A stretch of DNA of 64,000 nt from Gammaproteobacteria bacterium (lineage in GTDB: Bacteria; Pseudomonadota; Gammaproteobacteria; UBA4575). The stretch lies in the NCBI GenBank assembly GCA_028279275.1, contig JANQOB010000003.1, positions 58,078 through 122,077 on the forward strand. The letters are read 5' to 3'. The notes below the pieces were generated by a model, which saw nothing but the letters and a program-made list of their open reading frames with translations, ran no database searches and had not been told where the DNA came from. Within the stretch, counting starts at the first letter, position 1. Every line of letters begins with the position of its first letter. Shown here in pieces: positions 45,299 through 54,625 of this stretch. A program made the position numbers and the translations under genes.

Positions 45299-46582
45299 CT
45301 AGTCGTCAGAAGCGGCCTTTTCGAATTCGCTGCCCTCATAGATGAGGTAAGGCTTGGAATCGCCCATAATTACACCCTCGTCTACGACAACTTTGCTAAT
45401 GCTCTCCTGTGAAGGCAGATCGTACATCGTATCAAGCAACACGTTTTCTAAAATAGTACGCAAACCTCGGGCTCCAGTTTTGCGATCCATTGCTTTGCGT
45501 GCAACTGCATACAATGCATTCTCTCGGAATTCTATGTCAACGCCTTCCATTTCGAACAAACGTTTATACTGCTTAGTAATAGCATTCTTAGGTTCAGTGA
45601 GGATACGCACTAGCGCTTCTTCGTTGAGTTCTTCTAATGTTGCTACGACAGGCAATCTACCTACGAACTCTGGAATAAGTCCGTAACGAATTAAATCTTC
45701 TGGTTCAACATTATGCAGAATCTCACCAATGTTCTCTGCATCCTCTTTACTACGAACTTCCGCGGAGAAACCAATACCGCCTTTTTCAGTTCGATCACGA
45801 ATAACTTTATCTAATCCAGCGAAAGCACCACCACAAATAAATAAAATATTACTGGTATCAACCTGCAAAAATTCTTGTTGCGGATGTTTTCTACCACCTT
45901 GCGGAGGTACCGATGCAATCGTTCCTTCAATCAATTTAAGCAACGCTTGTTGCACGCCTTCACCTGATACATCTCGGGTAATCGACGGATTGTCTGACTT
46001 ACGTGAAATTTTGTCTATTTCATCAATGTAAACAATTCCAGTTTGCGCTTTGTCTACATCGTAATCACACTTTTGTAATAACTTTTGAATAATGTTCTCT
46101 ACGTCTTCACCAACATACCCTGCTTCGGTAAGTGTTGTTGCATCTGCAATGGTAAACGGAACATTTAATAAACGTGCCAAAGTTTCCGCAAGTAGTGTTT
46201 TACCAGAACCGGTTGGACCAACTAAAAGAATATTACTCTTTGCAAGTTCAACAACGTTCTTACTCGCAGTTTTTGCATCTAAACGTTTGTAATGATTGTA
46301 AACAGCAACAGATAAAACTTTTTTGGCACGATCTTGCCCAATTACGTATTCATCTAGAATTGAATTGATTTCTACTGGCTTTGGAAGTTTAGTGGTGCCT
46401 GCAGGAGATTGATCTTGCATCTCCTCACGAATAATGTCGTTACAAAGCTCGACACACTCATCACATATGAAAACAGAAGGTCCTGCTATGAGCTTACGAA
46501 CTTCGTGTTGACTCTTTCCACAAAAAGAGCAATACAGTAGTTTACCGCTTTCCTGATCCTTGGTTGTTATGTCGTCACTCAT
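45299..46582 (-). CDS. clpX: ATP-dependent Clp protease ATP-binding subunit ClpX
   Basis: 427 residues. N-terminal zinc-binding domain with four Cys (CSFCG and CDECVELC), AAA+ Walker [10 protein letters not shown], pore loop GYVGED, Walker B VYIDEIDK, sensor and IGF-type loop region (GGIGFSA near ClpP contact). It unfolds substrates for ClpP, encoded upstream on the same strand 294 bases away. Confidence 0.98.
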   Translation of the reverse strand: MSDDITTKDQESGKLLYCSFCGKSQHEVRKLIAGPSVFICDECVELCNDIIREEMQDQSPAGTTKLPKPVEINSILDEYVIGQDRAKKVLSVAVYNHYKRLDAKTASKNVVELAKSNILLVGPTGSGKTLLAETLARLLNVPFTIADATTLTEAGYVGEDVENIIQKLLQKCDYDVDKAQTGIVYIDEIDKISRKSDNPSITRDVSGEGVQQALLKLIEGTIASVPPQGGRKHPQQEFLQVDTSNILFICGGAFAGLDKVIRDRTEKGGIGFSAEVRSKEDAENIGEILHNVEPEDLIRYGLIPEFVGRLPVVATLEELNEEALVRILTEPKNAITKQYKRLFEMEGVDIEFRENALYAVARKAMDRKTGARGLRTILENVLLDTMYDLPSQESISKVVVDEGVIMGDSKPYLIYEGSEFEKAASDD

Positions 46583-46876
46583 CGAAGCTTATCGTACATC
46601 TCTTGATGCACTTTTAGATTCTGAAAATTGAAATTAGTTTTCAGTGGAAATGTCGATTATCTATATAGATAACCCCCTCTAGTTATAATAACTATACGCT
46701 TATTTCCTAAAATATGCAGCGTATACAAAGCACACTTTTGAACAAAATTTGAACAATATTACAACCTATTGATTCAAAGATGGTTCTTATTTGCACTAAA
46801 TAGTCTTCTTTGCACTATATCGTCAAAAAGCCCTAAAACTTGAGTCGGTAATTCCAAGAATTGTGAGCTGGTCCAA
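46583..46876. other. Spacer between clpP and clpX with a 16-bp palindrome
   Basis: TTATCTATATAGATAA (46657-46672) is a perfect 16-base palindrome. A CTGAAAA/TTTTCAG inverted pair lies beside it (46621-46644). The remaining sequence is AT-rich; no clear sigma-32 match was found. clpX probably has its own promoter here. Confidence 0.4.
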
Positions 46877-47515
46877 TTATTCCTGAACTTTTTCCTTACG
46901 TTTATTCAAAACTTCATCAATGAGTCCGTATTCCTTTGCGGTTTCACTATCCATAAAATTATCGCGCTCGGTGTCTTCTGCAATGCGGTCTACTGATTGC
47001 CCGGTGTGCTTGGCTAATATGTTATTCAGTTCTTCACGAATTTTTAAAATTTCACGAGCATGTATATCGATGTCAGTAGCTTGCCCTTGAAAACCCCCCA
47101 AAGGTTGGTGAATCATGACTCGAGAATGTGGTAAACAATAGCGCTTGCCAGTTGCGCCTCCTGCAAGAAGCAATGCACCCATACTTGCTGCTTGACCAAT
47201 ACATAAAGTACTAATATCAGGACCAGTGAACTGCATAGTATCGTATATCGCCATGCCCGCCGTTACCGAACCACCTGGTGAATTAATATAAACAGAAATA
47301 TCTTTATCAGGGTTTTCAGATTCTAAAAATAATAATTGTGCAACCACAAGGTTAGCCATTTGATCTTCGATTGGGCCTACGATGAATATCACGCGTTCTT
47401 TTAATAAACGCGAGTAAATATCATAAGCACGCTCGCCTCGCGCAGATTGCTCAACAACCATAGGCACAAGATTTAATGCCTGAGTATGTAATGCGCTGTC
47501 TTTAGAGTTTGTCAT
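46877..47515 (-). CDS. clpP: ATP-dependent Clp protease proteolytic subunit ClpP
   Basis: 212 residues from ATG 47515, preceded by AGGA 7 nt upstream; a TTG-started frame two codons longer is less likely. The catalytic triad is visible: Ser in [14 protein letters not shown], His in [12 protein letters not shown], and Asp in [11 protein letters not shown]. It forms the barrel degraded into by ClpX or ClpA. It begins 9-15 bases after the trigger factor stop. Confidence 0.98.
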   Translation of the reverse strand: MTNSKDSALHTQALNLVPMVVEQSARGERAYDIYSRLLKERVIFIVGPIEDQMANLVVAQLLFLESENPDKDISVYINSPGGSVTAGMAIYDTMQFTGPDISTLCIGQAASMGALLLAGGATGKRYCLPHSRVMIHQPLGGFQGQATDIDIHAREILKIREELNNILAKHTGQSVDRIAEDTERDNFMDSETAKEYGLIDEVLNKRKEKVQE

Positions 47516-47530
47516 ATACAATTCCTAAGA

Positions 47531-48832
47531 TTATTTATTTACAAATTCATCAAAATTAAAAGTTTTTTTGGTTTGCTTTGCAGCTTCAAGGACATAGTCT
47601 ACCACTTGTTCCTCCATAACTGACATTTCAATATTTGCCATTGCTTCGCGATTATTGCGGTAGTATTGAATTACTTCATCCTGCTGACCATAACCTGCCG
47701 CAATCATTTGTAATTGCTGAGTTACTTTTTCTTGATCTAACTTAATTTCGTTTTTATTGACTATTTCGCCTATCAACAAGCCGAGTGAAATCCTCTTTTT
47801 GGCTTCGTCTTCAAACAGATTATCAGGCATCATCTCCTCAGGGGATTTGGGTGGTTCGGGAAGCTGCATGTTATCAATCATCTGCTGACGTAAAGAATGA
47901 ATTTCCTGTTGTAAAAGCGCTTTCGGTGTTTCAACCTCATTTGCATCAAACAGACTCTGCATAACACTGTTCTTTGCATAGGCTTTCTTTCGCTGCTCTA
48001 GCTCGAGTGTCATATTATCTTTTATTTGCTTACGAAAACTCTCTTCTTTGCCATCTTCTATACCAAACTCTTTTATTAATTCCTCATTGAGTTCTGGCAA
48101 CTCTCCTTCCACAACTTTTAATACTTCTATTTCAAATGTAGCTACTTTTTCAGCTAAGTCTTTTTGCATATAGTCTTTTGGAAATGTTACCTCAAAACTT
48201 TTTTTATCTTCTTTTTTGACGCCTTCAAGTTGCTTTTCAAATTCAGGTAATAAATTACTTGAGCCAAGTATGGTAGTGAAGTTTTCCTGACTCCCCCCTT
48301 GAAATTCTTCGCCATCAATTTTGCCAACGAAGTTAATCGTTACTTGATCCTCTGTATTGGCTTTTCGATCGACTTCTGTCCAGATCATTTTTTGTTGAAG
48401 AAGCTTTTGCACAATATCATCAACATCACTTTCCACTATTTCTACATCAGCCACCTCAACTTCCAAAGTGTCGATATCGGTTAATGTGATTTCAGGATAG
48501 ACTTCAAATGTAGCTATATATTTTAAGTCTTCATTTGCTTCTAAATTCAAAGGTTCGATACTTGGTTGGCTCGCAGGTCGCAGCTTTTCCTGAATGATCG
48601 CCTCTTGATAACTCATTTGCATAGTATCAGCAATGACTTCCTGAGAAACTTTTTTGCCAAAACGTTGACGCACAACATTCATAGGAACTTTGCCAGGTCT
48701 AAAACCAGACAACTTAACTTGTTTGCTTAAGTTTTTTAGTTTTTCTTCAATAGCGCTACTAACTTTTTCAGCAGGTACTTCTACTGTCATTTTGCGCTCT
48801 AAGCCATCAGTTGTTTCGAGTGATACTTGCAT
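47531..48832 (-). CDS. tig: Trigger factor
   Basis: 433 residues. Ribosome-bound chaperone and prolyl isomerase. The ribosome-binding tail motif is seen in KLSGFRPGKVPMNVVRQRFG, the FKBP domain in DQVTINFVGKIDGEEFQGGSQENF, and the long helical C-terminal arms end with FDEFVNK. First gene of tig-clpP; the heat-shock set clpX-lon-hupB follows. Confidence 0.97.
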   Translation of the reverse strand: MQVSLETTDGLERKMTVEVPAEKVSSAIEEKLKNLSKQVKLSGFRPGKVPMNVVRQRFGKKVSQEVIADTMQMSYQEAIIQEKLRPASQPSIEPLNLEANEDLKYIATFEVYPEITLTDIDTLEVEVADVEIVESDVDDIVQKLLQQKMIWTEVDRKANTEDQVTINFVGKIDGEEFQGGSQENFTTILGSSNLLPEFEKQLEGVKKEDKKSFEVTFPKDYMQKDLAEKVATFEIEVLKVVEGELPELNEELIKEFGIEDGKEESFRKQIKDNMTLELEQRKKAYAKNSVMQSLFDANEVETPKALLQQEIHSLRQQMIDNMQLPEPPKSPEEMMPDNLFEDEAKKRISLGLLIGEIVNKNEIKLDQEKVTQQLQMIAAGYGQQDEVIQYYRNNREAMANIEMSVMEEQVVDYVLEAAKQTKKTFNFDEFVNK

Positions 48833-49024
48833 AGGAAATCTTACTTACTATTTTAAATTATAATTTGAAATTAATTTTCGTAATCTACAGAATTCGTATA
48901 AACCCAATGTTGAAATCTCAGTTGGTCCATCTAAGGCCAGGCTCCAGATTCTTTTCATTTATTGAGCAAGTGGAAAGGTTCTAAACCACTACTTCTCACA
49001 TGTTTCAATTAATGTGCCGAACTA
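48833..49024. other. Spacer between tRNA-Leu and tig
   Basis: 192 bases, AT-rich near tig. No sigma-32 promoter and no credible ORF were seen. Confidence 0.4.
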
Positions 49025-49111
<87 letters not shown>

Positions 49112-49240
49112 TGTAATGCCTTAAACAGTTAACATGCTAGTATAACTTGAATTCTCAGCCATGGTCAGTAGTCCGCACATTCGAAAATTAACCGGCGCGA
49201 TCTGCCGACCAAAACGCAATTAATTAACATAATCACATTA

Positions 49241-50104
49241 ATGTCTCGCATCGGAATTATTTTTGTCTATATATTCGGCAGTTGCGCGGCCGGCTGCTTA
49301 CTGGCTTATCCGGCCTCACTAATAATTGACGCCGAATTTGACAAAATTGTCTCCAGAGGAATATTAATTTCAGCCGTTTTACTTTTTTATCCTGCCTACA
49401 AATTACTCAATATAAAAAGCCCTGTATACCTGGGTTTTTCTCCGCACCACAGAAGTTCGACAGTAGTACGCGGATGGTTAATCGGCATCGTGATATTAGT
49501 TCCGTTAACTGTTTTTTATTTATTGTGCGGTTATCGTGAATGGGAGCCGCTTGCCGGAAGCTTAACAGCGCCGGTGTTGACGATTTTACTGGCGATTATA
49601 TCCGGATTGGTGATTGCACTGATTGAAGAAACGCTGTTTAGAGGCCTGATGCAAACAGAATTTGCCAATGCGCTGCCTACAGTGCTGGCAATTGTGATCG
49701 TAAATTTTTTGTATGCGAGCGTGCATTTTCTGGAAGCTTCAGATATTGCAAATTCACAACCAAACTGGACGACAGGTTTTAGCGTATTCATTTCGGCATT
49801 TTCACCCTTGGGCCAACCCGCAGCCATCTGGGATTCCTGGCTGGCACTGTTTACTGCCGGTATCTTTTTAAGTGTAATTCGCCTGAATACCGACAATTTA
49901 TTCTGGTGCATCGGAATTCATGCAGGATGGGTTGCACACATAAAAATTATAAAGGCATTTACGGATCGTAATGCAGACGCGCCTTGCGGTACATTAACCG
50001 GCGAATACGATAAATTTATCGGCGAACTAAGTTCGATTTGGATTTTAGCTTTATTGGTAATCTGGGGCTTGTTTATTTATCGTCGTTCAAAACTCAATAG
50101 ATAG
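49241..50104 (+). CDS. CPBP-family intramembrane metalloprotease (CAAX/Abi type)
   Basis: 287 residues with about eight helices. The glutamate motif EETLFRGLMQ, the His motif YASVHFLEAS and the last motif CIGIHAGWVAH are those of CAAX-prenyl protease and bacterial Abi/CPBP membrane proteases. Substrates are unknown. It overlaps the CHAP gene end by 11 bases in convergent orientation. No ribosome-binding site is seen at ATG 49241. Confidence 0.9.
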   Translation: MSRIGIIFVYIFGSCAAGCLLAYPASLIIDAEFDKIVSRGILISAVLLFYPAYKLLNIKSPVYLGFSPHHRSSTVVRGWLIGIVILVPLTVFYLLCGYREWEPLAGSLTAPVLTILLAIISGLVIALIEETLFRGLMQTEFANALPTVLAIVIVNFLYASVHFLEASDIANSQPNWTTGFSVFISAFSPLGQPAAIWDSWLALFTAGIFLSVIRLNTDNLFWCIGIHAGWVAHIKIIKAFTDRNADAPCGTLTGEYDKFIGELSSIWILALLVIWGLFIYRRSKLNR

Positions 50105-50708
50105 CACGCTTCCAACCGATCAGGTATGAATCGAGCAGCCAGATGCCGCTATTATTTGTCACGTAAGGGATGGCACGCGCATATTGCTCTGTCCATTTAT
50201 TATTATCGAAATTTTGTTCCCCTACTAAAACATTCTTTCGCTCCGCATCCACTTGCAAAACCACTGCAACGTGTCCGGTACCATAGAATTCTTTGGAATA
50301 AATCAACAAGTCTCCCCGTTGCGGCGCTTCCGGACTGCCGTTAACGAAACCCTTAAACACAAATTGATTTTTTTTATGCGGTGTACGCACATAGTCCAGG
50401 CCCCAAATATCGGCAGCAATGTCGACATCACCATATACAACCCCCTGGTTTACCAGTAACCAGCGACGTGCGTATTCCACGCACTGCCACTTTATTCCAG
50501 TGTAGACACCGGTCACGAAATTCGGTGTCGGGTTTACGCATGCATTCTGACAATTTGAATAAGCCGGAACTCCGGCAAATGATACTCCGACTTTTTCGCC
50601 GAAATTTTCCGCGCAATCGCGAGTACAGAGTTCGGGCAAGGTTTCTGCAAACATTCCCTCACTCAGCGCAACAAGCACCACCCATACAAATAAAATATTT
50701 TTATTCAA
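50094..50708 (-). CDS. Secreted CHAP-domain amidase related to glutathionylspermidine amidase
   Basis: 204 residues. The signal peptide follows a TTG start that overlaps the upstream stop (TTGA). The CHAP domain matches the amidase half of E. coli Gsp synthetase/amidase: GIKWQCVEYARRWLLVNQGVVYGDVDIAADIWGL, NGSPEAPQRGDLLIY, GTGHVAVVLQV and VGEQNFDN. Catalytic Cys (WQCVEYARRW) and His (GHVAVV) are present. Extra N-terminal Cys residues (ELCTRDCAENF, SNCQNACVN) may form disulfides. As an exported, stand-alone protein it probably cleaves peptidoglycan or an amide at the envelope. Confidence 0.85.
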   Translation of the reverse strand: MNKNILFVWVVLVALSEGMFAETLPELCTRDCAENFGEKVGVSFAGVPAYSNCQNACVNPTPNFVTGVYTGIKWQCVEYARRWLLVNQGVVYGDVDIAADIWGLDYVRTPHKKNQFVFKGFVNGSPEAPQRGDLLIYSKEFYGTGHVAVVLQVDAERKNVLVGEQNFDNNKWTEQYARAIPYVTNNSGIWLLDSYLIGWKRAIY

Positions 50709-51127
50709 CGCAGCTCTTTTATGGAATTTACAATTTGCACTTTGATTGCCTCGATAGACTCGTCTACCGCTTGATAGCTGTCGGCGTGTTCTGCATTCAA
50801 TCCATGGGAATGCTCCGACCAGACTTGCGATAAATTTACCGCACTTTTCTGCACGGGCGCCGGCATTGCGTAGCTGATATCCTTAATCGCAAGCACATGC
50901 ACCCAACCGGTTTTTATATCGCCGCGCTCATCTTCATTATCGTAACGCGCATAAAAAACAACTTCCTGCAGTCTGGTGATTTCCTGCATCATATAAAGTC
51001 CGGCGTCTCGCACATTCTTGTTTGCCTCGGTCGATTCATTACGCCAGGTGTTATATCCCAGCCCCGACAATGCAACTACCAAGCTTATGATTGCGACAGC
51101 ATTGTTGCGCAATTGATCCAGAATCAT
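50705..51127 (-). CDS. Small single-helix membrane protein of unknown function
   Basis: 140 residues. One N-terminal helix (AVAIISLVVALSGLGYNTW) is followed by a soluble domain of about 110 residues (KNVRDAGLYMMQEITRLQEVVFYARYDNEDERGDIKTG) with helical content. It is coupled to the CHAP gene. No family is recognised. Its role may be tied to the CHAP enzyme. Confidence 0.7.
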   Translation of the reverse strand: MILDQLRNNAVAIISLVVALSGLGYNTWRNESTEANKNVRDAGLYMMQEITRLQEVVFYARYDNEDERGDIKTGWVHVLAIKDISYAMPAPVQKSAVNLSQVWSEHSHGLNAEHADSYQAVDESIEAIKVQIVNSIKELR

Positions 51128-51259
51128 GATGCAACGAACTCAGAAATTAGTACGACGAAAATCGCCTATTATATGCCAATAAACCAGCCCAGGAGTACAA
51201 CTGAATTTGACATATTTTATGCAACGGCCATCGATAGCCGTCACCGTGTTACGGCGTAG

Positions 51260-52198
51260 TTACACTACACCCATACTTTTCAGGAGAACCTGCTTGGCGT
51301 TTTCGGCATTGGCTTGCAGCAGTTTCGGGTCACCTGCGTCCACATCGAATAAAGTTGCCAATTCCTGGTACTCTTCGGTCAGTTTACCGATCAAAGACAG
51401 AAAATCGGTAATGTCCAATCCAAATTGCTGTTCTGCAATTTCCGCAACATCCATATAATTTTTGTTCTCTTCGTCACAGTAGATACAGTCCGCGATGGGT
51501 CCTGAATAGCGAATACATTTTACCAGCTTGGGATCGAGATCATCGAATTCGTCGACTCGTTCACCATGGCTAATTGCAATCAAGCGTGTAATCTTTTCCG
51601 GTATCCGCCAGGATTTCAATAACCACTCCCCCGCTACCGCATGATCACACCCCAGTTTTTGCTTTTCGAGTACGCAAATGTACTTATGATCCTGCTGCCG
51701 ATCCTCGATGCCCGCATATACTTTTGGAATTGCTTTATCCAGCGCGAGCATTCCAATATCCTGTAACAATCCCGGCAAAAATAACTCTTCGCGCAATGGG
51801 TATTGCACAACTTCTCCTAATTTGCGACAGGCTACTGCGGTCGCCAGAGAACGTTTCCAAAATACATTATGATCCAGTCCGGTCGCTTTCCCTTCCTGAA
51901 TACTGCCGACTACTGAAAAACTTAGCGCGATATTCAATGTGCCTGTCCAGCCAAACATCATGACAGCTTGTTGAACATCCTGGGTTTCGACCCGCCGCAT
52001 ATACAAGGATGAATTCGCCATACGAATAATCTTTGCCGATAACACCGGGTCCATGCTTACCACTTCGGACAGAGTATCGATATCGCTGTTCACGTTTGAG
52101 CTCAAATCAATGATTTGTGCCGCCACGCCAGGAGGCGACGGCAAATCTTTACATTTTTTGAGTCGTTCCAGAACTTGTTCTTTCATTTCGGCAGCCAT
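51260..52198 (-). CDS. HDOD-domain protein
   Basis: 312 residues from ATG 52198; a longer TTG frame runs to 52219. The HDOD domain is clear: LKKCKDLPSPPGVAAQIIDLSSNVNSDIDTLSEVVSMDPVLSAKIIRMANS, then LFLPGLLQDIGMLALDK and HAVAGEWLLKSWRIPEKI. HDOD proteins regulate signalling, chemotaxis or stress, usually without the metal-dependent hydrolase activity of HD domains. No output domain is fused. It is alone in its operon. Confidence 0.9.
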   Translation of the reverse strand: MAAEMKEQVLERLKKCKDLPSPPGVAAQIIDLSSNVNSDIDTLSEVVSMDPVLSAKIIRMANSSLYMRRVETQDVQQAVMMFGWTGTLNIALSFSVVGSIQEGKATGLDHNVFWKRSLATAVACRKLGEVVQYPLREELFLPGLLQDIGMLALDKAIPKVYAGIEDRQQDHKYICVLEKQKLGCDHAVAGEWLLKSWRIPEKITRLIAISHGERVDEFDDLDPKLVKCIRYSGPIADCIYCDEENKNYMDVAEIAEQQFGLDITDFLSLIGKLTEEYQELATLFDVDAGDPKLLQANAENAKQVLLKSMGVV

Positions 52199-52219
52199 GT
52201 GGTTTATATCTCTCGTCAA

Positions 52220-52387
52220 AAAATATGAAATTTAATGACTTACCTATCGGCGCGAAAAGCCCACACTAAAGCAATTTTCAGCAAGTAAGCGACTGAAATT
52301 CATATAAATAGCGCGCGTATGACCCGGCAGGAACCAAACGTTCGATATGAACGACGAACGGTCAGCGTGAAATCTTTGAGGAACTAT
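52220..52387. other. Spacer downstream of tRNA-His
   Basis: No gene. Reading frames here that run through the tRNA gene are spurious. Confidence 0.5.
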
Positions 52388-52464
52388 TGGGGTGAGCGAT
52401 GGGACTCGAACCCACGACGACTGGAATCACAATCCAGGGCTCTACCAACTGAGCTACGCTCACC
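52388..52464 (-). tRNA. tRNA-His (GTG)
   Basis: 77 nt with the extra G at position -1 and encoded CCA. Acceptor GTGAGCG pairs with CGCTCAC; anticodon stem CTGGA/TCCAG with loop TTGTGAT gives GTG. Confidence 0.97.
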
Positions 52465-52503
52465 ACTACTTCAAAAAATGCGGGTTGCGAATATAAATCA
52501 ATT

Positions 52504-52522
52504 TTGGTCGCGACGCGACCAA
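52504..52522. repeat. Perfect palindrome between tRNA-Arg and tRNA-His
   Basis: TTGGTCGCG-A-CGCGACCAA, a 9-1-9 inverted repeat, G/C-rich inside AT-rich DNA, 39 bases before the tRNA-His 5' end. A regulator site or an RNA hairpin (with a short stem after looping) are both possible. Confidence 0.45.
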
Positions 52523-52604
52523 TTTCTAAACGTGTCGTATTACTAATCTAGAGCGCACGCTGAGCAGGACTTATTTAAGCTATGCATTAACCTCTCAACT
52601 GTAT

Positions 52605-52627
52605 GATCGTGTCTTCCTGACACGATC
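52605..52627. repeat. 9-bp hairpin between the two tRNA genes
   Basis: GATCGTGTC and GACACGATC pair around a 5-base TTCCT loop. No strong T run follows on the minus strand. It may be a processing or terminator element between tRNA-Arg and tRNA-His. Confidence 0.45.
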
Positions 52628-52699
52628 TCTCATTCGCACATCCATGCGCTCACCCGGCGATTTTGTCGAACCTAGGTTCTCGTTCTAGCCTAATGCATC

Positions 52700-52740
52700 A
52701 AAATTAATACGGGCTCTAAGTCAGAGCCCGTATTAATTTT
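52700..52740 (-). terminator. Terminator of tRNA-Arg: 18-bp perfect hairpin
   Basis: AAAATTAATACGGGCTCT (52700-52717) pairs perfectly with AGAGCCCGTATTAATTTT (52723-52740), loop of 5 bases. Read on the minus strand it begins at the CCA of tRNA-Arg and ends in TTTT. Its position and structure make it the tRNA terminator. Confidence 0.85.
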
Positions 52741-52816
52741 GGCGCGCCCGGCAGGACTCGAACCTGCAACCCCCGGCTTAGAAGGCCGATGCTCTATCCA
52801 GTTGAGCTACGGGCGC
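52740..52816 (-). tRNA. tRNA-Arg (TCT)
   Basis: 77 nt with encoded CCA. Acceptor GCGCCCG pairs with CGGGCGC; anticodon stem CGGCC with loop TTCTAAG gives TCT; T arm GGTTCGAGTCC. It is followed immediately by its terminator. Confidence 0.97.
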
Positions 52817-52927
52817 AGAATAACTCCGGACGGGCATTTTAGGCCAAGCATAGTAGCACACACAGTCGATACTTCGCCTGCAAAGTCAGCATATTTACTA
52901 TTTAGAATACTAAACGTCGCCGCAACT

Positions 52928-54307
52928 TTAATCGTCGTTGTTTTCCATTAACCTGTCGCCCATTTGCTTGCCATACAGCCAGGTTAAATGTCCTTTTTCG
53001 GTATACCAAAGACGAATTTTCCGCCGGTCCTCCTGGCGATAACGACGCTCAATCATCCCCTTGGTTTCCAGCATATCCAGCAGCTTACTTGTGGCGGAAT
53101 TTGCCACACCAAGTTGTTGACTGACTATGGAAGGTGTTGGATAAACAAAACCAATGACCACATTCAGCGCTTGCCACTCTTTTAGCGATATTCCTCTTTG
53201 TTTAAGCAGCTTGTCCAGCTTTTGCGAAAGCTTGCTACTGGCGCGACTGATATTTTGCAGTTGATCAAACGATTTTATTTTTACTTCGTTGCAATTCTGA
53301 CCGGCAAATTCCAGCACAGAAGATGCAGATTCATAAATACAGTTCTTGAGTTTAGCCAGCGTATCGTTATACCTGGAATACAAAGAACTGTTTTTATAAT
53401 AATCCAGATTTATTCCTTTTTCCTCATCCAGCTCCAGCAAATCAAATACCGCCAGCCTGCCGTGCAATCTTCCGGTCGCCCCGACAATCGGAATAAATCC
53501 GGCACACAACATATACTCAACATCCTGCACATAAATCGACTTGCAAACGTTTTCACCGTCCGCGTTTTGCTGGCCTTGCACTAAACATTCTCGCAATTCT
53601 TTGAAATCGTGATTGGCATAACGCGCAGTCGCCTCCGACTCGTTTTCGACTTTTGCAAACTTTTTAAGTCGGCTATTACAGCAGACAATATTAGTGGCAT
53701 GATCCATGTAACACGCATAGTAAGGAATTCGGTCGATAAACTCCTGCAGAAACTCTTTATCATGCAAAAACAGCTCGGGCATTTTACTCACTTTAAGCGA
53801 GTTCAAATAACTTTCAGTCGCGGGATTATTAAGCCGGCTGGACAAACACACCTGGGTTAATTGTTCGATACTACTTAGTGTTTCCGCATTGAATATTTTG
53901 TCTTCTTCGCTTTCATCAATAGTCAGCGCATCGTCATCGAGTACGAATGAAATGCCTACCAGCAAATTATCGCCATTGGGCATGCGTAATCTGCCTTTTT
54001 TGGTGCGCAAGCGTCGCACAATGCCGTAAGCGTCGGTAATGACTTCTTCGATTGTTTTTACCTCGCCGGTACGCAAGACTTCATCATCCAGCGCCCAAAA
54101 AACTTCGCATTCGTTTTTCGGGAAAAAATCCAGATCTGACTTGCCGATCATTTGCTCGCGCGAATAGCCAAGATACTCGCATACAGTATCGTTAAGGGAA
54201 ACAAACCGGTGATGTCGATCTTTACAGAAAATGGGGTACGGAATGCTGTTGAAAATATTAGTCAACGCATTGGAAACCACCAGGTTACCTAGTGTCTGTC
54301 CTGTCAT
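52928..54307 (-). CDS. PAS-domain regulator fused to a MarR-type DNA-binding domain
   Basis: 459 residues. An N-terminal PAS domain (about 15-135) reads FNSIPYPIFCKDRHHRFVSLNDTVCEYLGYSREQMIGKSDLDFF, followed by its PAC strand (VRRLRTKKGRLRMPNGDNLL). A second PAS-like segment (about 190-290, YYACYMDHATNIVCCNSRLKKF) comes next. The C-terminal part (about 360-459) is a winged helix of MarR type: GISLKEWQALNVV, VSQQLGVANSATSKLLDMLETKGMIERRYRQEDRRKIRLWYTEKG. Several Cys occur in the second segment (VCCN, MLCAG). It probably binds DNA in response to a small molecule or redox state. An FNR-like box lies upstream. Confidence 0.88.
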   Translation of the reverse strand: MTGQTLGNLVVSNALTNIFNSIPYPIFCKDRHHRFVSLNDTVCEYLGYSREQMIGKSDLDFFPKNECEVFWALDDEVLRTGEVKTIEEVITDAYGIVRRLRTKKGRLRMPNGDNLLVGISFVLDDDALTIDESEEDKIFNAETLSSIEQLTQVCLSSRLNNPATESYLNSLKVSKMPELFLHDKEFLQEFIDRIPYYACYMDHATNIVCCNSRLKKFAKVENESEATARYANHDFKELRECLVQGQQNADGENVCKSIYVQDVEYMLCAGFIPIVGATGRLHGRLAVFDLLELDEEKGINLDYYKNSSLYSRYNDTLAKLKNCIYESASSVLEFAGQNCNEVKIKSFDQLQNISRASSKLSQKLDKLLKQRGISLKEWQALNVVIGFVYPTPSIVSQQLGVANSATSKLLDMLETKGMIERRYRQEDRRKIRLWYTEKGHLTWLYGKQMGDRLMENNDD

Positions 54308-54625
54308 TCCTCTCTCAGCAACATTATTTATTTTTATTCAACTGCAATTTATTTTTATACATACAGCGGTATTGCAGTTGATATGAGTCAAAATTCTACA
54401 CGAAAAAATACGGTCAATGCGATAAATTATGAATAAATCAGAAAGTTAAATTTGATAGTTAAATCATATTAGATTCAATAATATAAATTGTTGAGTTGGG
54501 TAATATTATTAAATTTGCAAGCTTAATACTTGATTTGTTTTATCATGAAACTATGGCACATCACAAATAAACCCGCCTCCACCTGTACAAAATAGGAGGA
54601 TTTTATATACAGGCAATGTATCGCT
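54308..54625. other. AT-rich spacer with an FNR-like box and a weak hairpin
   Basis: TTGAT-ATGA-GTCAA (54378-54391) differs from the FNR/Anr consensus at one position and lies 71 bases upstream of the PAS-MarR start. Near 54576-54599 CCTCC and GGAGG could pair to end the gene on the right, followed on the minus strand by a short T-containing stretch. The rest is strongly AT-rich. Confidence 0.4.

Noticed and set aside
52319..52546. 75-residue plus-strand ORF with GERWDSNPRRLESQSRALPTELRSP
   Set aside because: It is the antisense translation of tRNA-His, another frequent artefact.
52739..52951. 70-residue plus-strand ORF starting MARPAGLEPATPGLEGRCSIQLSYGRR
   Set aside because: It is the antisense translation of tRNA-Arg.
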